Below are positions 40,088 through 50,331 of a stretch of 64,000 bases of DNA, in pieces. The stretch is taken from the NCBI RefSeq assembly GCF_004362055.1, contig NZ_SNXB01000003.1, forward strand, positions 62,001-126,000. The letters run 5' to 3'. The translations under genes were made by a program, and so were the position numbers. Position 1 is the first letter of the stretch, and every line of letters starts with the position of its first letter. The DNA comes from Flavobacterium sp. 245. Its GTDB lineage: Bacteria; Bacteroidota; Bacteroidia; Flavobacteriales; Flavobacteriaceae. The notes below the pieces were generated by a model, which made no database searches, was not told where the DNA came from, and worked only from the letters and a program-made list of their open reading frames with translations.

Positions 40088-40834
40088 TTATTTTCCGAAT
40101 CCTAATTGTTTTCGTAAATCTAAATTCAAACTATATTGCTCCTGAATTGGAATTATTTTTCGTGAACTTTTATTGATGTCATTTCCTTCCGCAGACCAGA
40201 GAAAAGGATAAAAATTAAAAACTTCATCGCCTTTTAATTTCGTAACTTCTGCTCGCCATCCATTCCATCTGTTTCCTTCATAAAACTTATCCAAGTCATT
40301 ATTGAAACAAAATCCTAAAAATTCAGAATAAGTAATATCAAGCGGTTCATATTCAAGATTATCAGGCGAAAAATAATAAACTTTTCCAATGTCAGTTCCT
40401 AGTCCGCCTCCGTTCAAAATATAAAAACCGCCAATAGCATCATCAGCAATTAATAAAAAAGGAGGTGTTTCACCAAATTCGTTAAATGATTTTCCCTTGT
40501 TCCAATCTGAAATTGTACGATTAAATTTTGAATTTCCTGAACCCAAAATTCGGATCCATCCGTCATCAATTAAAAGTCCGCCAGTATTAAAAATAACCGC
40601 CCCCATTGACGAACGCGTTGTAACCTGAGTTTTATACAATACATCTTTTGCCTTTGTTTGATCAACAGGCAAAATTTCAACTTTGTTTTTTGCATTTTTA
40701 ATCCAATCTTGTACCAACGTCCAGCCTGGATCTTTTGTATCAATTAGTTCTTCGACTTTTTTCATTTTGTTTTGTGCCGTAGCAGCAAAAGTTAAAAGTG
40801 TTACTATTATAAGTAACGGAAATTTTAATTTCAT
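40088..40834 (-). CDS. DUF2625 domain-containing exported protein
   Basis: A 248-residue protein with a signal peptide (FPLLIIVTLLTFAATAQ). The mature region follows DUF2625: VEELIDTKDPGWTLVQDWI, GAVIFNTGGLLIDDGWIRILGSG, and FLLIADDAIGGFYILNGGGLG, FYPFLWSAEGNDINKSSR. The domain resembles SMI1/KNR4-like proteins in its 'IADDAIGGFY' segment (my inference). Function unknown. Confidence 0.82.
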   Translation of the reverse strand: MKLKFPLLIIVTLLTFAATAQNKMKKVEELIDTKDPGWTLVQDWIKNAKNKVEILPVDQTKAKDVLYKTQVTTRSSMGAVIFNTGGLLIDDGWIRILGSGNSKFNRTISDWNKGKSFNEFGETPPFLLIADDAIGGFYILNGGGLGTDIGKVYYFSPDNLEYEPLDITYSEFLGFCFNNDLDKFYEGNRWNGWRAEVTKLKGDEVFNFYPFLWSAEGNDINKSSRKIIPIQEQYSLNLDLRKQLGFGK

Positions 40835-40903
40835 TTATTCAAGTACAAATAATTATTTCTTCTGTTTTTATCTAAAAATCCGACCTCTAGTAATTCTATT
40901 TTA

Positions 40904-41878
40904 CTATTTGCAACCATTACCCACACAATTTCCTTTTACATCAATAGAAAAATAATTGCCGTTAAGACCCACGAAAGCTTTTCCATCAACAAAACCTGCC
41001 GCACTATCATATTTAATTGGGATAACAACCTTTCCTGTTTTATCGACGAAACCATATTTTTTTTCTATTTGTACAGCTCCCAAACCAAATGAAAAAGGAT
41101 AAGTACGATCATAAGTTAATGGTATAATTTCTTTACCTGTCTTATCTATGTACCCAAACTTATTGTTTAATTTAACAACAGCTAAACCTTCTTCAAAATC
41201 ATTCGCATCATCATATTTTAAAGGGATTATTTCCTCTCCATTTTTATTGATAAAGCCATATTTCTTGTCTAATTTGACTCTTATAAGTCCATCTTTACTA
41301 AAATAGCCTGCATCATATTTAAAATCTGTGATCTCTTTTCCTTGAACATTTATAAATGCAAATTTACCATCACTTCGAACTTTTGCAATTCCGTCATTAA
41401 ATACTGTGGCGTCATCATATAAAAAATCAACAATTGTATTGCCTTTTCCGTCTATAAAACCATATTTTCCATCTAATTTTACGTTAGCCAATTTCTCACT
41501 GAACATACCTCCTCTTTGATAAATTAACGGAATAATTTCGTTTCCTTTTTTATCTAAATATCCCCATTTTCCATCAGTACTTACAAGCAACAAATTATCG
41601 GTATACCAAAAAGTACCATCATATTTTATTGGCGTCATTTCCTTGCCAAATTTATCTAAAACGCCAACTTTTTCATTAAGCTTAACCCTTACCAACGTAT
41701 CAGCATAACCAAAATCTACATCATCATATTTGGCAGGCACTACAATTGTTCCTTTTTTATCTTTAATTCCTTTTTTGCCATTAGCACTAAAAACATCCCA
41801 TTTTTTATATAAGACACTTTGCCCTAAACATAAATTGCTCAATAAAATTAAAATAATAACAGGTAACTTTATTTTCAT
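40904..41878 (-). CDS. WG-repeat protein, exported
   Basis: A 324-residue protein starting at the ATG at 41878 (signal peptide MKIKLPVIILILLSNLCLG). A longer frame from a TTG at 41893 adds five residues and is not needed. The mature part is made of about seven WG/KWG repeats of 35-37 residues, each of the form YGFIDKxGxEIIPLKYD (WGYLDKKGNEIIPLIY, YGFINKNGEEIIPLKY, and others). WG repeats form beta-propeller-like structures of unknown binding role, common in Bacteroidota cell-envelope proteins. Confidence 0.9.
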   Translation of the reverse strand: MKIKLPVIILILLSNLCLGQSVLYKKWDVFSANGKKGIKDKKGTIVVPAKYDDVDFGYADTLVRVKLNEKVGVLDKFGKEMTPIKYDGTFWYTDNLLLVSTDGKWGYLDKKGNEIIPLIYQRGGMFSEKLANVKLDGKYGFIDGKGNTIVDFLYDDATVFNDGIAKVRSDGKFAFINVQGKEITDFKYDAGYFSKDGLIRVKLDKKYGFINKNGEEIIPLKYDDANDFEEGLAVVKLNNKFGYIDKTGKEIIPLTYDRTYPFSFGLGAVQIEKKYGFVDKTGKVVIPIKYDSAAGFVDGKAFVGLNGNYFSIDVKGNCVGNGCK

Positions 41879-41914
41879 AGGTATACAGCTCAAAAATAAA
41901 TTTAATTATATGAT

Positions 41915-44062
41915 TTACCCCTTCTTCAAAATACTTCCCAAACCTCTACCAATTTGCTCAATAGCTTCTAAACCTTTTGTTAATGGTGTTGCACTAAAAT
42001 CTTCATAGGCATCCATCGCACTTTCTTGTCGGTCGTCTTGCGGATAAACTAAGATGATATTATTATCGCTGAAGAATTTTTCGAATTTCTGAGGAAGTCT
42101 TTCAAAAATAGATTGATAGGAAACAGAACCTTTTCTGGACAAATTGAAAACAATTAAATCGGTTGGTTTTATTTCGTCTGAAATGGATTCAAAATTATCC
42201 CATTCAATAACGCTTTTAAAACCAAATTTTGAATTTAATCTCAAATTATTTGCAATTGCCTGAATGGCTTGATGTGTTTTATAATCGGCGTAAAGTACAA
42301 TCGGAATGCTTAATTCCTGCGATAATCTGCAAATTTTCTGTAATAATAGATGAAATCCAATTCCTCTTTCCGAAAATGGCGGACAAATAAAAACCAGCCT
42401 TTTTTCTTCTACAAAATTCGTTGGAAAACGGCAGATAAATAAGCTTTTATCGACATTGTTGATTATCGAATCTACGTTTTCGCCAAAAATCTTATCCAAA
42501 AATCCAGTCTTTTTCGGCCAGCCAATAATGACAATATCCGACATGATTTCTTTTGAAGTTCTTGCAATGCCACTCGCAGGATTGTGATCAATTCGGGCAA
42601 TCGTATTTATTTTCACTTCAGAAGCTGAACCTTGAATAACGAATTTATCAACCGCTTTTCGATACTTCAAAATATTTTTTTCGGCCTGATCATTATTCGG
42701 AACAATCGTTAATAAAGTAACCGGATTGGGTGATTTTTTATCTTTAATTAAAAGCGCAAAATCCAATAAACTTGCCGTTGCAGAAGTTTTTGCCAGTGGA
42801 ATTAAAATATGTTCATCCAGAATTTGATCTTTTCCAGCATCTTCATGCGAAATTTCCTCTTCGCAGATTGCAATTTTTTTAGCTGCTTTTTCGGTTGCAA
42901 AAGAAGCCACAATACACGTAATTAAAATCAGAATAATAGTTCCGTTTAAGATATTTTCATCTAAAATTTTAGCTTTATAACCCACTAAAATTACGGCTAA
43001 AGTGGCGGCGGCATGTGCACTGCTTAAGCCAAAAATAAGCTGTCTTTCTGTTTTAGTGTATTTAAAAACAATTTGAGTAAAAAAGGCTGCCATCCATTTT
43101 CCAAAAATGGCAACAATACTAAGTGTCGCAGCAACAATTAATGCCGTTGGCCCGCTTAAAATTACGCTTACATCAACCAGCATTCCAACAGAAATCAAGA
43201 AAAACGGAATAAATAATGAATTCCCTATAAATTCAATTCGGTTCATCAAGGCAGATGAATGCGGAATTAAAGGATTTAATGCCAAACCTGCGACGAAAGC
43301 ACCAATTATAGGCTCCACTCCTGCTACTTCGGCTAAAAAGGCTGCGAAAAAAACCACAGAAAGCACAAAAATATAATGGGCGTGTTTTTCACTTTCTAAT
43401 TTCTTGAAAAACCATTTGGCAATTCTCGGAATCACTAAAAACATAATTGCCGAAAATATCGCTAATGAAACTGTCAATTTTATCCAAAAAGCTTGATTTA
43501 GGCTTCCTTGGCTACTTCCCATAATAACGGCCAAAATAATCAAAACTGCTGTATCTGTCAAAATTGTTCCTCCAACTGTAATGGCAACAGCTTGATTTTT
43601 AGCAATTCCTAATTTACTGACAATGGGATAGGCAACTAAAGTATGTGTTGCAAACATACTTGCTGTTAAAAAACTGGCATTAAATTCATAATGAAGCAAA
43701 TAATAACAAACTGGAAAACCTATTGAAAGCGGAATAATAAAAGTAAAAAAACCGAATAATAAACTCTTGTTTCGATTGGCTTTGAATTCATTCATATCCA
43801 ATTCAAGCCCAGCGATAAACATAATATACAAAAGTCCGATTGTTGAAAATAAATTAACTGCCGAATTTTTTTCTAAAAGATGAAGACCATGCGGACCAAT
43901 AATAACTCCGGATATAATCAAGCCAATAATCCCCGGAATATTGATTTTTTTTAATAAAATTGGAGACAGCAGAATGATAAAGAGTATTAAAGAAAAAATC
44001 AATACTGGGTTAGTGAGCGGTAATTCGAATTCGTGTAAAAAATGCCTGAAAAATTCTATCAT
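41915..44062 (-). CDS. CPA2-type cation:proton antiporter with C-terminal USP-like domains
   Basis: A 715-residue protein. Residues 1-400 form about 12 membrane helices of the Na+/H+ or K+/H+ exchanger family (LKKINIPGIIGLIISGVIIGPHGLHLL, GLELDMNEFKANR). The exchange-site Asp pair region shows ILTDTAVLIILAVIMG and GVEPIIGAFVAGLALNPLIP. The cytoplasmic part (about 410-700) resembles two universal stress protein domains (ILIPLAKTSATASLLDFAL, VFICPPFSERGIGFHLLLQ). Such fusions are typical of Bacteroidota CPA2 antiporters. Ion preference is not readable. It is divergent from sdaA. Confidence 0.9.
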   Translation of the reverse strand: MIEFFRHFLHEFELPLTNPVLIFSLILFIILLSPILLKKINIPGIIGLIISGVIIGPHGLHLLEKNSAVNLFSTIGLLYIMFIAGLELDMNEFKANRNKSLLFGFFTFIIPLSIGFPVCYYLLHYEFNASFLTASMFATHTLVAYPIVSKLGIAKNQAVAITVGGTILTDTAVLIILAVIMGSSQGSLNQAFWIKLTVSLAIFSAIMFLVIPRIAKWFFKKLESEKHAHYIFVLSVVFFAAFLAEVAGVEPIIGAFVAGLALNPLIPHSSALMNRIEFIGNSLFIPFFLISVGMLVDVSVILSGPTALIVAATLSIVAIFGKWMAAFFTQIVFKYTKTERQLIFGLSSAHAAATLAVILVGYKAKILDENILNGTIILILITCIVASFATEKAAKKIAICEEEISHEDAGKDQILDEHILIPLAKTSATASLLDFALLIKDKKSPNPVTLLTIVPNNDQAEKNILKYRKAVDKFVIQGSASEVKINTIARIDHNPASGIARTSKEIMSDIVIIGWPKKTGFLDKIFGENVDSIINNVDKSLFICRFPTNFVEEKRLVFICPPFSERGIGFHLLLQKICRLSQELSIPIVLYADYKTHQAIQAIANNLRLNSKFGFKSVIEWDNFESISDEIKPTDLIVFNLSRKGSVSYQSIFERLPQKFEKFFSDNNIILVYPQDDRQESAMDAYEDFSATPLTKGLEAIEQIGRGLGSILKKG

Positions 44063-44335
44063 ATTGTAATTTTATGCTTTGTGGTACTGTAATCGTAAAA
44101 AGACATTTTCAGAATTCAAAAAATTCTTTGAAGTAATTTTTAATTATACCAAACAATTTAAGCTGTTTTAGTGTAAGGCTCTTTACAAAAATACCGAAAA
44201 AACGCTAACTTTCTACGTAAACTGCATATTAAGCAATTAAATTTATTTTGTTGCCAAATTATTAATATTTAATACCTTTTTTAACAAAAATGCAACATTA
44301 ACAATCAAAAGCGAATCATCGTTGCATTATTCAAT

Positions 44336-44343
44336 TATCTTTG
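44336..44343 (+). promoter_or_regulatory. Candidate -7 element (TATCTTTG) for the serine dehydratase gene
   Basis: TATCTTTG matches TAnnTTTG and lies 19 nt before the ATG. The rest of the 300-nt divergent spacer (44063-44335) shows no gene and no clear -33 box. Confidence 0.5.
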
Positions 44344-44362
44344 TAGTAACAAAAATGAAACA

Positions 44363-45790
44363 ATGGAAGAATGTATCTCTGTTTTTGATATGCTTAAAAT
44401 TGGTGTTGGACCTTCATCCTCACATACTTTGGGTCCTTGGAGGGCCGCAGAACGCTTTTTAGAAGAGCTAAAAAGTGCATCTATTTTAGATCAAATTAAG
44501 CGTGTAAAAGTCGATTTGTACGGCTCGCTTTCGTTAACCGGAAAAGGGCATGCTACAGATTTGGCCGTTATGTTGGGTTTGAGCGGACAGGATCCTGAAT
44601 ATATTCCGGTTGATGATATTGACGGGATTATTAAAACCATTGAAAACAAAAATGAAATTATTTTAGCAAATCAATACCCTATTGCATTTTATTTTCTTCA
44701 GGATATTGTTTTTAATAAAGACTTTCTGCCCTTTCATGCTAATGGTTTAAAATTTACAGCTTATAAAAATGATGATTCTGAATATGAATCGACTTTTTAT
44801 TCGATTGGCGGCGGTTTTGTTGTTAAAGAAGAACGTGAAAATGCTAAAATAAAAGAAGTTATAAAATGTGCTTTTCCGTTCCCGATTCAAAATGCGGTCG
44901 AGCTTTTGAATTATACGATTTCTGAAAACAAATTAATTTCTGAAATTGTTTATGAAAATGAAAAATCAATGCGTTCTGAAGAAGAAATTCATTCAGAATT
45001 GATGCGCATTTGGAATACGATGCTGGAATGTATGTACATTGGATGTCATTCTGAAGGAATTCTTCCTGGCGGACTTCATGTACGAAGAAGAGCTTTTGAT
45101 ATGCATCAAAATTTGATTGGTTTATCCAATTATACTGATCCGCAGACTTGGCTGGAAGAAATCAGAAAAACCGAAGTTAAATTTCGTCAGATTTTAAAAT
45201 GGGTAAGCTGTTTTGCATTGGCAGTTAACGAAGTAAATGCTTCTTTAGGAAGAGTTGTTACGGCCCCTACAAACGGAAGTGCGGGTGTAATCCCTGCCGT
45301 TTTAATGTATTATATGGTAATTGAAAATCATAGTGCAGGCGAAAAAGAAATCAAACAATTTTTAATGGTTGCCGGAGAAATTGGAAGCATCTTTAAAAAA
45401 GGATCTACAATTTCGGCTGCAATGGGAGGCTGTCAAGCCGAAATTGGCGTTTCGTCATCAATGGCAGCGGCAGCGCTTTGTGAATTAATGGGCGGTTCTC
45501 CAGCTCAGGTTTTGATGGCGGCCGAAATTGCAATGGAACATCATTTAGGTTTAACCTGTGATCCTATTGGCGGTTTAGTTCAGATTCCGTGTATTGAAAG
45601 AAATACTATGGGAGCAATAAAAGCTATAAATGCGGCAGAATTGGCCCTTGAAACCGATTCTAAAAATGCTAAAGTGCCCTTAGATAAAGTAATTAATACC
45701 ATGTGGCAAACGGCTAAAGACATGAATTCTAAATACAAAGAAACCTCTGAAGGCGGATTGGCAATTGCGGTAAATATGGCCGATTGTTAG
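44363..45790 (+). CDS. sdaA: L-serine ammonia-lyase (Fe-S type, single chain)
   Basis: A 475-residue enzyme that deaminates L-serine to pyruvate and ammonia using a [4Fe-4S] cluster. The N-terminal half ([24 protein letters not shown]) is the beta-type domain and the second half the alpha-type domain ([58 protein letters not shown]). Cys in GGCQAE, LTCDP and IPCIERN bind the cluster. Both domains in one chain equal the normal SdaA length. Serine breakdown feeds pyruvate. Confidence 0.96.
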   Translation: MEECISVFDMLKIGVGPSSSHTLGPWRAAERFLEELKSASILDQIKRVKVDLYGSLSLTGKGHATDLAVMLGLSGQDPEYIPVDDIDGIIKTIENKNEIILANQYPIAFYFLQDIVFNKDFLPFHANGLKFTAYKNDDSEYESTFYSIGGGFVVKEERENAKIKEVIKCAFPFPIQNAVELLNYTISENKLISEIVYENEKSMRSEEEIHSELMRIWNTMLECMYIGCHSEGILPGGLHVRRRAFDMHQNLIGLSNYTDPQTWLEEIRKTEVKFRQILKWVSCFALAVNEVNASLGRVVTAPTNGSAGVIPAVLMYYMVIENHSAGEKEIKQFLMVAGEIGSIFKKGSTISAAMGGCQAEIGVSSSMAAAALCELMGGSPAQVLMAAEIAMEHHLGLTCDPIGGLVQIPCIERNTMGAIKAINAAELALETDSKNAKVPLDKVINTMWQTAKDMNSKYKETSEGGLAIAVNMADC

Positions 45791-45801
45791 AATATATTAC
45801 T

Positions 45802-45809
45802 TAATTTTG
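45802..45809 (+). promoter_or_regulatory. Candidate -7 element (TAATTTTG) for panB
   Basis: TAATTTTG with a TTG at 45784-45786, 15 nt upstream, shorter than the usual spacing. Confidence 0.4.
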
Positions 45810-45881
45810 CAAACTAAAAATCACGTTTTAAAAACAAAAACTGTTTTTAAAATCATTACAAAAAACTAAAACTACTACAGA

Positions 45882-46700
45882 ATGTCAGTTGCTAAAAAAG
45901 ATTATAAAAGAATCACTACCAAATCATTAATTGAAATGAAAAGCAATGGAGAAAAAATCTCTATGCTTACCGCGTACGATTATACAATGGCCAAAATTGT
46001 TGATACCGCAGGTGTTGATGTGATTTTAGTGGGCGATTCTGCATCAAATGTAATGGCGGGTCACGAAACAACTTTGCCAATTACTTTAGATCAAATGATT
46101 TATCATGCTTCGTCTGTAGTTCGCGCTGTTGATAGAGCTTTAGTTGTAGTAGATTTACCTTTTGGAAGCTATCAGTCAGATCCTAAAGAAGCTTTGCGCT
46201 CTTCTATCAGAATTATGAAAGAAAGTGGCGGACATGCTGTAAAATTAGAAGGTGGAAAAGAAATCAAAGAATCAATTAAAAAAATATTAAACGCCGGAAT
46301 TCCAGTTATGGGACATTTGGGTTTAACTCCTCAGTCAATTTATAAATTTGGAACTTACAGCGTTAGAGCAAAAGAAGATCAAGAAGCTGAAAAATTAATT
46401 GAAGATGCTAAACTGCTTGAAAAAATAGGCTGTTTTGCTATAGTTCTTGAAAAAATCCCTGCTGATCTTGCTAAAAAAGTAGCTGAGAGCATTTCAATTC
46501 CTGTTATCGGGATCGGTGCCGGCGGCGGTGTTGACGGACAAGTTTTAGTAATTCACGATATGTTAGGAATGAACAATGAATTCAGCCCGCGTTTCTTGCG
46601 CCGTTATTTAAATTTATATCAAGAAATGACTGGTGCAATTGGCCAATATGTTGCCGATATAAAATCTAGTGATTTCCCGAATTCTAATGAACAATATTAA
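45882..46700 (+). CDS. panB: 3-methyl-2-oxobutanoate hydroxymethyltransferase
   Basis: A 272-residue PanB, first step of pantothenate synthesis: it transfers a hydroxymethyl group from 5,10-methylenetetrahydrofolate to ketoisovalerate. Signature blocks are [39 protein letters not shown] (Mg-binding Asp/Glu), [19 protein letters not shown] and [22 protein letters not shown]. No other pan gene is near. The gene after it, the four-helix-bundle gene, is flanked by repeats and looks inserted. Confidence 0.96.
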   Translation: MSVAKKDYKRITTKSLIEMKSNGEKISMLTAYDYTMAKIVDTAGVDVILVGDSASNVMAGHETTLPITLDQMIYHASSVVRAVDRALVVVDLPFGSYQSDPKEALRSSIRIMKESGGHAVKLEGGKEIKESIKKILNAGIPVMGHLGLTPQSIYKFGTYSVRAKEDQEAEKLIEDAKLLEKIGCFAIVLEKIPADLAKKVAESISIPVIGIGAGGGVDGQVLVIHDMLGMNNEFSPRFLRRYLNLYQEMTGAIGQYVADIKSSDFPNSNEQY

Positions 46701-46713
46701 TTTCTAGACTTTC

Positions 46714-46798
46714 TTAGACTTCTTAGACATTAGACTTCTTAGAGTTTGAATTCTATTTTTTTTCAAATTTAATCTAAGAAGTCTAAGCCAGTCTAAAA
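46714..46798. repeat. TCTAAG-type repeat block after panB, with inverted arms
   Basis: TTAGACTTCTTAGA (46714-46727) pairs with TCTAAGAAGTCTAA (46773-46786). The right part (46771-46798) is a 28-nt sequence repeated directly at 47190-47217, with one mismatch. Confidence 0.88.
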
Positions 46799-46822
46799 AT
46801 CTCACTATCAAAAAAAAAAAAA

Positions 46823-47173
46823 ATGCATCAGTTTAAAGAACTTTTAATTTGGAAAAAAAGCAGATTATTTTGTTCTAAAATTTATTCAATAACTGCAACA
46901 TTTCCGAATGAAGAAAAATTTGGAATAATTAATCAGTTAAGAAGAGCATCAGTTTCAATTCCTTCAAATATTGCTGAAGGCTCATCAAGAAATTCCAATA
47001 AAGATTTTGCACGTTTTTTAGAAATTGCAATCGGATCTGCATACGAAGTTGAGACACAACTTCTAATTTCATCCGATTTGGGGTTTATAAATGAAAGTAA
47101 CGCCATTGAATTAATTAATATGCTGGAGGAAATCACAAAAATGACTTCTCGATTTAGAGCAACTTTGTTATAG
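46823..47173 (+). CDS. Four helix bundle protein (S23/Avd-like family)
   Basis: A 116-residue helical protein with the family pattern FKELLIWKKSRLFCSKIYSI, FGIINQLRRASVSIPSNIAEG, DFARFLEIAIGSAYEVETQL and the DLGFIN loop. The family was first found as inserts in 23S rRNA and is related to the Avd proteins of diversity-generating retroelements. It forms homo-oligomers, but its cellular role is unknown. A run of 13 A lies before its ATG. The 28-nt direct repeats on both sides suggest the gene and its flank arrived as a unit. Confidence 0.92.
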   Translation: MHQFKELLIWKKSRLFCSKIYSITATFPNEEKFGIINQLRRASVSIPSNIAEGSSRNSNKDFARFLEIAIGSAYEVETQLLISSDLGFINESNAIELINMLEEITKMTSRFRATLL

Positions 47174-47189
47174 AATAAAAAAGCCAAAA

Positions 47190-47230
47190 AATCTAAGAAG
47201 TCTAAGTCAGTCTAAAATCTAAGCAAGTCT
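47190..47230. repeat. TCTAAG-type repeat block before the RluA-type gene
   Basis: The right copy of the 28-nt direct repeat (47190-47217), followed by further TCTAAGCAAGTCTAAAT units up to 5 nt before the start codon. Confidence 0.88.
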
Positions 47231-47234
47231 AAAT

Positions 47235-47924
47235 ATGAAAATTCTTTCAGATAAAAATAATCTCCAAATCTTACACGAAGACAACCACATTATTGTAGTT
47301 AATAAGCGTGTAGGTGATATTGTGCAAGGCGATAAAACAGGAGACAAACCGTTATCTGATGTTGTAAAAGAATACATTAAAGCTAAATACAACAAACCAG
47401 GTGATGTTTTTTTGGGCGTAATTCATCGTTTAGATCGTCCTACAACGGGAATTGTTGTTTTTGCGAGAACCAGCAAAGCTTTAACTCGAATGAACGAATT
47501 GTTTAGCAATCGTGAAACAAAAAAAACGTATTGGGCAGTTGTCAAAAACAAACCTTTGGAAGCTAGTGCCAAACTAGTTCATTATTTAAAAAGAAACGAA
47601 AAGAATAACACTTCAAAAGCACATTTAAAAGAAGTTCCTGACAGCAAACTGGCAAGTCTGGATTACAAAATAATTAAAGAGCTTCAAAATTATACTGCTT
47701 TAGAAATTAATCTTCATACGGGGCGTCATCATCAAATCAGAGCACAATTGTCAGCAATTGGTTCTCCAATAAAAGGAGATTTAAAATATGGTGCAGACCG
47801 AAGCAACCCAGATGGAGGCATTCATCTTCACGCCAGAAAACTGTTTTTTGTTCATCCAGTTTCTAAAGAAAACATCACAATTATAGCACCAACTCCAGAC
47901 GAAACTATTTGGAATGCCGTATAA
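47235..47924 (+). CDS. RluA family pseudouridine synthase
   Basis: A 229-residue enzyme that makes pseudouridine in rRNA or tRNA. The catalytic motif HRLDRPTTGIVVFARTSKA has Asp67. Further blocks are ILHEDNHIIVVNKRVGDIVQGD, KTYWAVV and LHTGRHHQIRAQLS. No S4 domain is present, so it is nearer RluA/TruC than RluD. The target site cannot be fixed from sequence alone. It follows a repeat block. Confidence 0.92.
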   Translation: MKILSDKNNLQILHEDNHIIVVNKRVGDIVQGDKTGDKPLSDVVKEYIKAKYNKPGDVFLGVIHRLDRPTTGIVVFARTSKALTRMNELFSNRETKKTYWAVVKNKPLEASAKLVHYLKRNEKNNTSKAHLKEVPDSKLASLDYKIIKELQNYTALEINLHTGRHHQIRAQLSAIGSPIKGDLKYGADRSNPDGGIHLHARKLFFVHPVSKENITIIAPTPDETIWNAV

Positions 47925-48001
47925 TTTTTTATGATATAATTGTTAATTTTTTAATTATTATCAATTAACTTGCATAGTCTTAGAAACAAGCTAATCATAA
48001 A

Positions 48002-49330
48002 ATGGACTACAAAAACGACATCGGATACAGAAAAGAAACGCTTAAAAAATTGTTGTATAACATTCAAAAAAGCGAAGATTTGATTGTAAAAGCTTTGTAC
48101 GATGATTTTAAAAAACCAGAATTTGAAGCTGTTTTAACTGAAACGAATTATGTTATTTCAGAATTAAAAGACACCATCAAAAACATTAATTCTTGGGCAA
48201 AACCTAAAAATATTTTTCCATCACTTCTTAATTTCCCTTCAACCGATTATATTTACAAAGAACCCTACGGAAAAGTTTTAGTAATTGCACCCTGGAATTA
48301 TCCTTTTCAACTAGCACTTTGTCCCTTAATTGCTGCCGTTGCTGCCGGAAACAGAGTTTTTTTAAAACCGTCAGAACTTACACCACATACATCAGCCATT
48401 ATTGCTAAAATCATTTCTAAAACATTCCATGTCAAACACGTAGAAGTTTTTGAAGGAGGAATCGAAGTTTCAAATAAATTATTAGCAAAACGCTGGGATT
48501 ATATCTTTTTTACGGGAAGTGTGGCTGTCGGAAAAGTTGTTGCAAAAGCAGCTGCCGAAAATCTGACTCCAGTAACTTTAGAATTGGGCGGTAAAAATCC
48601 GTGTATTATTGACGAAACTGCCAATTTAAAATTAGCAGCAAAACGAATCGTCTGGGGAAAATTCATGAATGCGGGTCAGACTTGTATTGCTCCCGATTAT
48701 ATTTTGATTCAGAAAAACATGAAAGTTAATTTCATTTCTTTTCTTATAGAAGAAATCTTAAAAGCATACGGAAAAAAAATAGACAAATCACCTGATTTCG
48801 CACGTATCATCAATACTAAAAACTGGCTTCGTCTGGACAGCATGATTGAGCGCGAAAAAGTAATTTTTGGAGGAGAAACAGACGCTGAAAAATTATACAT
48901 TTCACCAACCTTGATTGAGGAACCGGCATTAGATAGTCCAGTAATGAAAGAAGAAATTTTTGGTCCAATTTTACCTATTCTGTCCTATGAAAACGAAGCT
49001 GATATTGAAAATATAATCAGTAAGTACGAAAAACCTTTAGCATTTTATGTATTTAGCGAAAATAAAACTTTTGCAAAAAAACTAATTACAAATTACTCTT
49101 TTGGTGGAGGATGCATCAACGATACGGTTGTACATTTCTCTAATAAAAGACTTCCGTTTGGAGGTGTAGGTCACAGTGGCCTTGGCGCTTATCACGGGCA
49201 ATTGAGTTTTGATATTTTCTCACATCATAAAGCTGTAGTAAAAAAAGCAAACTGGCTCGATCTGCCAATGCGATATGCTCCTTACAAAGATAAATTAACC
49301 TCGCTTAAAAGATTATTAGACTGGCTTTAA
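48002..49330 (+). CDS. NAD(P)-dependent aldehyde dehydrogenase (class 3 type)
   Basis: A 442-residue ALDH. Key residues are the catalytic Cys228 in NAGQTCIAPDY and Glu194 in LELGGKNP; APWNYPFQLALCPL, FLKPSELTPHTS and FFTGSVAVGK also fit. Class 3 enzymes without a long N-terminal arm oxidise fatty and aromatic aldehydes. An in-frame stop 21 nt upstream fixes the ATG at 48002 as the first possible start. Physiological substrate unknown. Confidence 0.93.
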   Translation: MDYKNDIGYRKETLKKLLYNIQKSEDLIVKALYDDFKKPEFEAVLTETNYVISELKDTIKNINSWAKPKNIFPSLLNFPSTDYIYKEPYGKVLVIAPWNYPFQLALCPLIAAVAAGNRVFLKPSELTPHTSAIIAKIISKTFHVKHVEVFEGGIEVSNKLLAKRWDYIFFTGSVAVGKVVAKAAAENLTPVTLELGGKNPCIIDETANLKLAAKRIVWGKFMNAGQTCIAPDYILIQKNMKVNFISFLIEEILKAYGKKIDKSPDFARIINTKNWLRLDSMIEREKVIFGGETDAEKLYISPTLIEEPALDSPVMKEEIFGPILPILSYENEADIENIISKYEKPLAFYVFSENKTFAKKLITNYSFGGGCINDTVVHFSNKRLPFGGVGHSGLGAYHGQLSFDIFSHHKAVVKKANWLDLPMRYAPYKDKLTSLKRLLDWL

Positions 49331-49449
49331 GCTAATAAAAAATGTGTTCGTTAATTTTATAGATTATCCTATGTAATTGATTAAAAATACTATATTTACG
49401 TTTCAATATTCAGCGTAAATTCAAAAAGTATAAACAATTCCATAATAAA

Positions 49450-50244
49450 ATGAAATCTACTCTTGCCCAAATCGAAAACATTAAAAACAATGGCTATTCA
49501 TTGGATTTTTCTCAGGTTTTTGACCATGCTTTCGAAAATTATAAAAAAATTGCACTTTACTCAGCACTAATTATATTTTTATTTGCGGTAATATTCGGAA
49601 TTGGTGGAATCGTGGTCATGAGTTCTATTTATGGCGTTGAAAATTTTCCTAAAATAATTGAGGAAAGTATGAAGCCTAAAAAACTGACTTTAGATGAAGC
49701 CGTAATCTCAACAATTATCTTTCCTCTTATCACTGCTTTAATGGCTCCTTTTGGCGCAGGTTTTTTCAAAATGGCCGATGCTGCTGACAAAGATCAAGAA
49801 TTCAAAGTTTCTACAATATTTCATTATTACAAAGCACCTTATTTCGCTCAGTTATTTGCTGCTACTTTAATTATTAGCTTTATTAATAATGCAATTGCAA
49901 ACACTCTTGAAAGTATTGACTATGTATTTATAGGAGCTGGAATTTCAATTTTCATTAACTATCTTATGTATTTTACTGTTCCGCTGATCATTTTTGGAAA
50001 ACTAAAAGCAATAGATGCGATTAAGGGAAGTATTACATTGGTTACAAAAAATCCGTTGCTGATTTTCTGTTTGTTCATTGTTGGAATTATCGGTACTCTT
50101 GTGGGTGTATTTGCTTGCGGTGTAGGATTGTTTTTTACGGCAGTTTTCAATACATCATTGATTTATGCCGCTTATTATGGGATTTTCACTATGGAACAGG
50201 AAGAAGATTCAATTGACACTATTGGTCAATCGGATTTCAAATAA
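49450..50244 (+). CDS. Uncharacterised six-helix membrane protein
   Basis: A 264-residue protein with about six membrane helices (35-60, 78-100, 130-150, 158-180, 200-225, 230-245). The region GSITLVTKNPLLIFCLFIVGIIG and the soluble N-terminal NNGYSLDFSQVFDHAFENYKKIA resemble YciC/DUF975-like and glycerophosphodiesterase membrane-domain proteins. I cannot assign a name safely. Function unknown. Confidence 0.68.
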   Translation: MKSTLAQIENIKNNGYSLDFSQVFDHAFENYKKIALYSALIIFLFAVIFGIGGIVVMSSIYGVENFPKIIEESMKPKKLTLDEAVISTIIFPLITALMAPFGAGFFKMADAADKDQEFKVSTIFHYYKAPYFAQLFAATLIISFINNAIANTLESIDYVFIGAGISIFINYLMYFTVPLIIFGKLKAIDAIKGSITLVTKNPLLIFCLFIVGIIGTLVGVFACGVGLFFTAVFNTSLIYAAYYGIFTMEQEEDSIDTIGQSDFK

Positions 50245-50331
50245 AATTGAATTTCTAACTAAAAAAAGAGCCTGACCTACTCTATTAGAAATTCTCAAAA
50301 TGCTATTAACTAAAGTACATTCCCAAATTTT

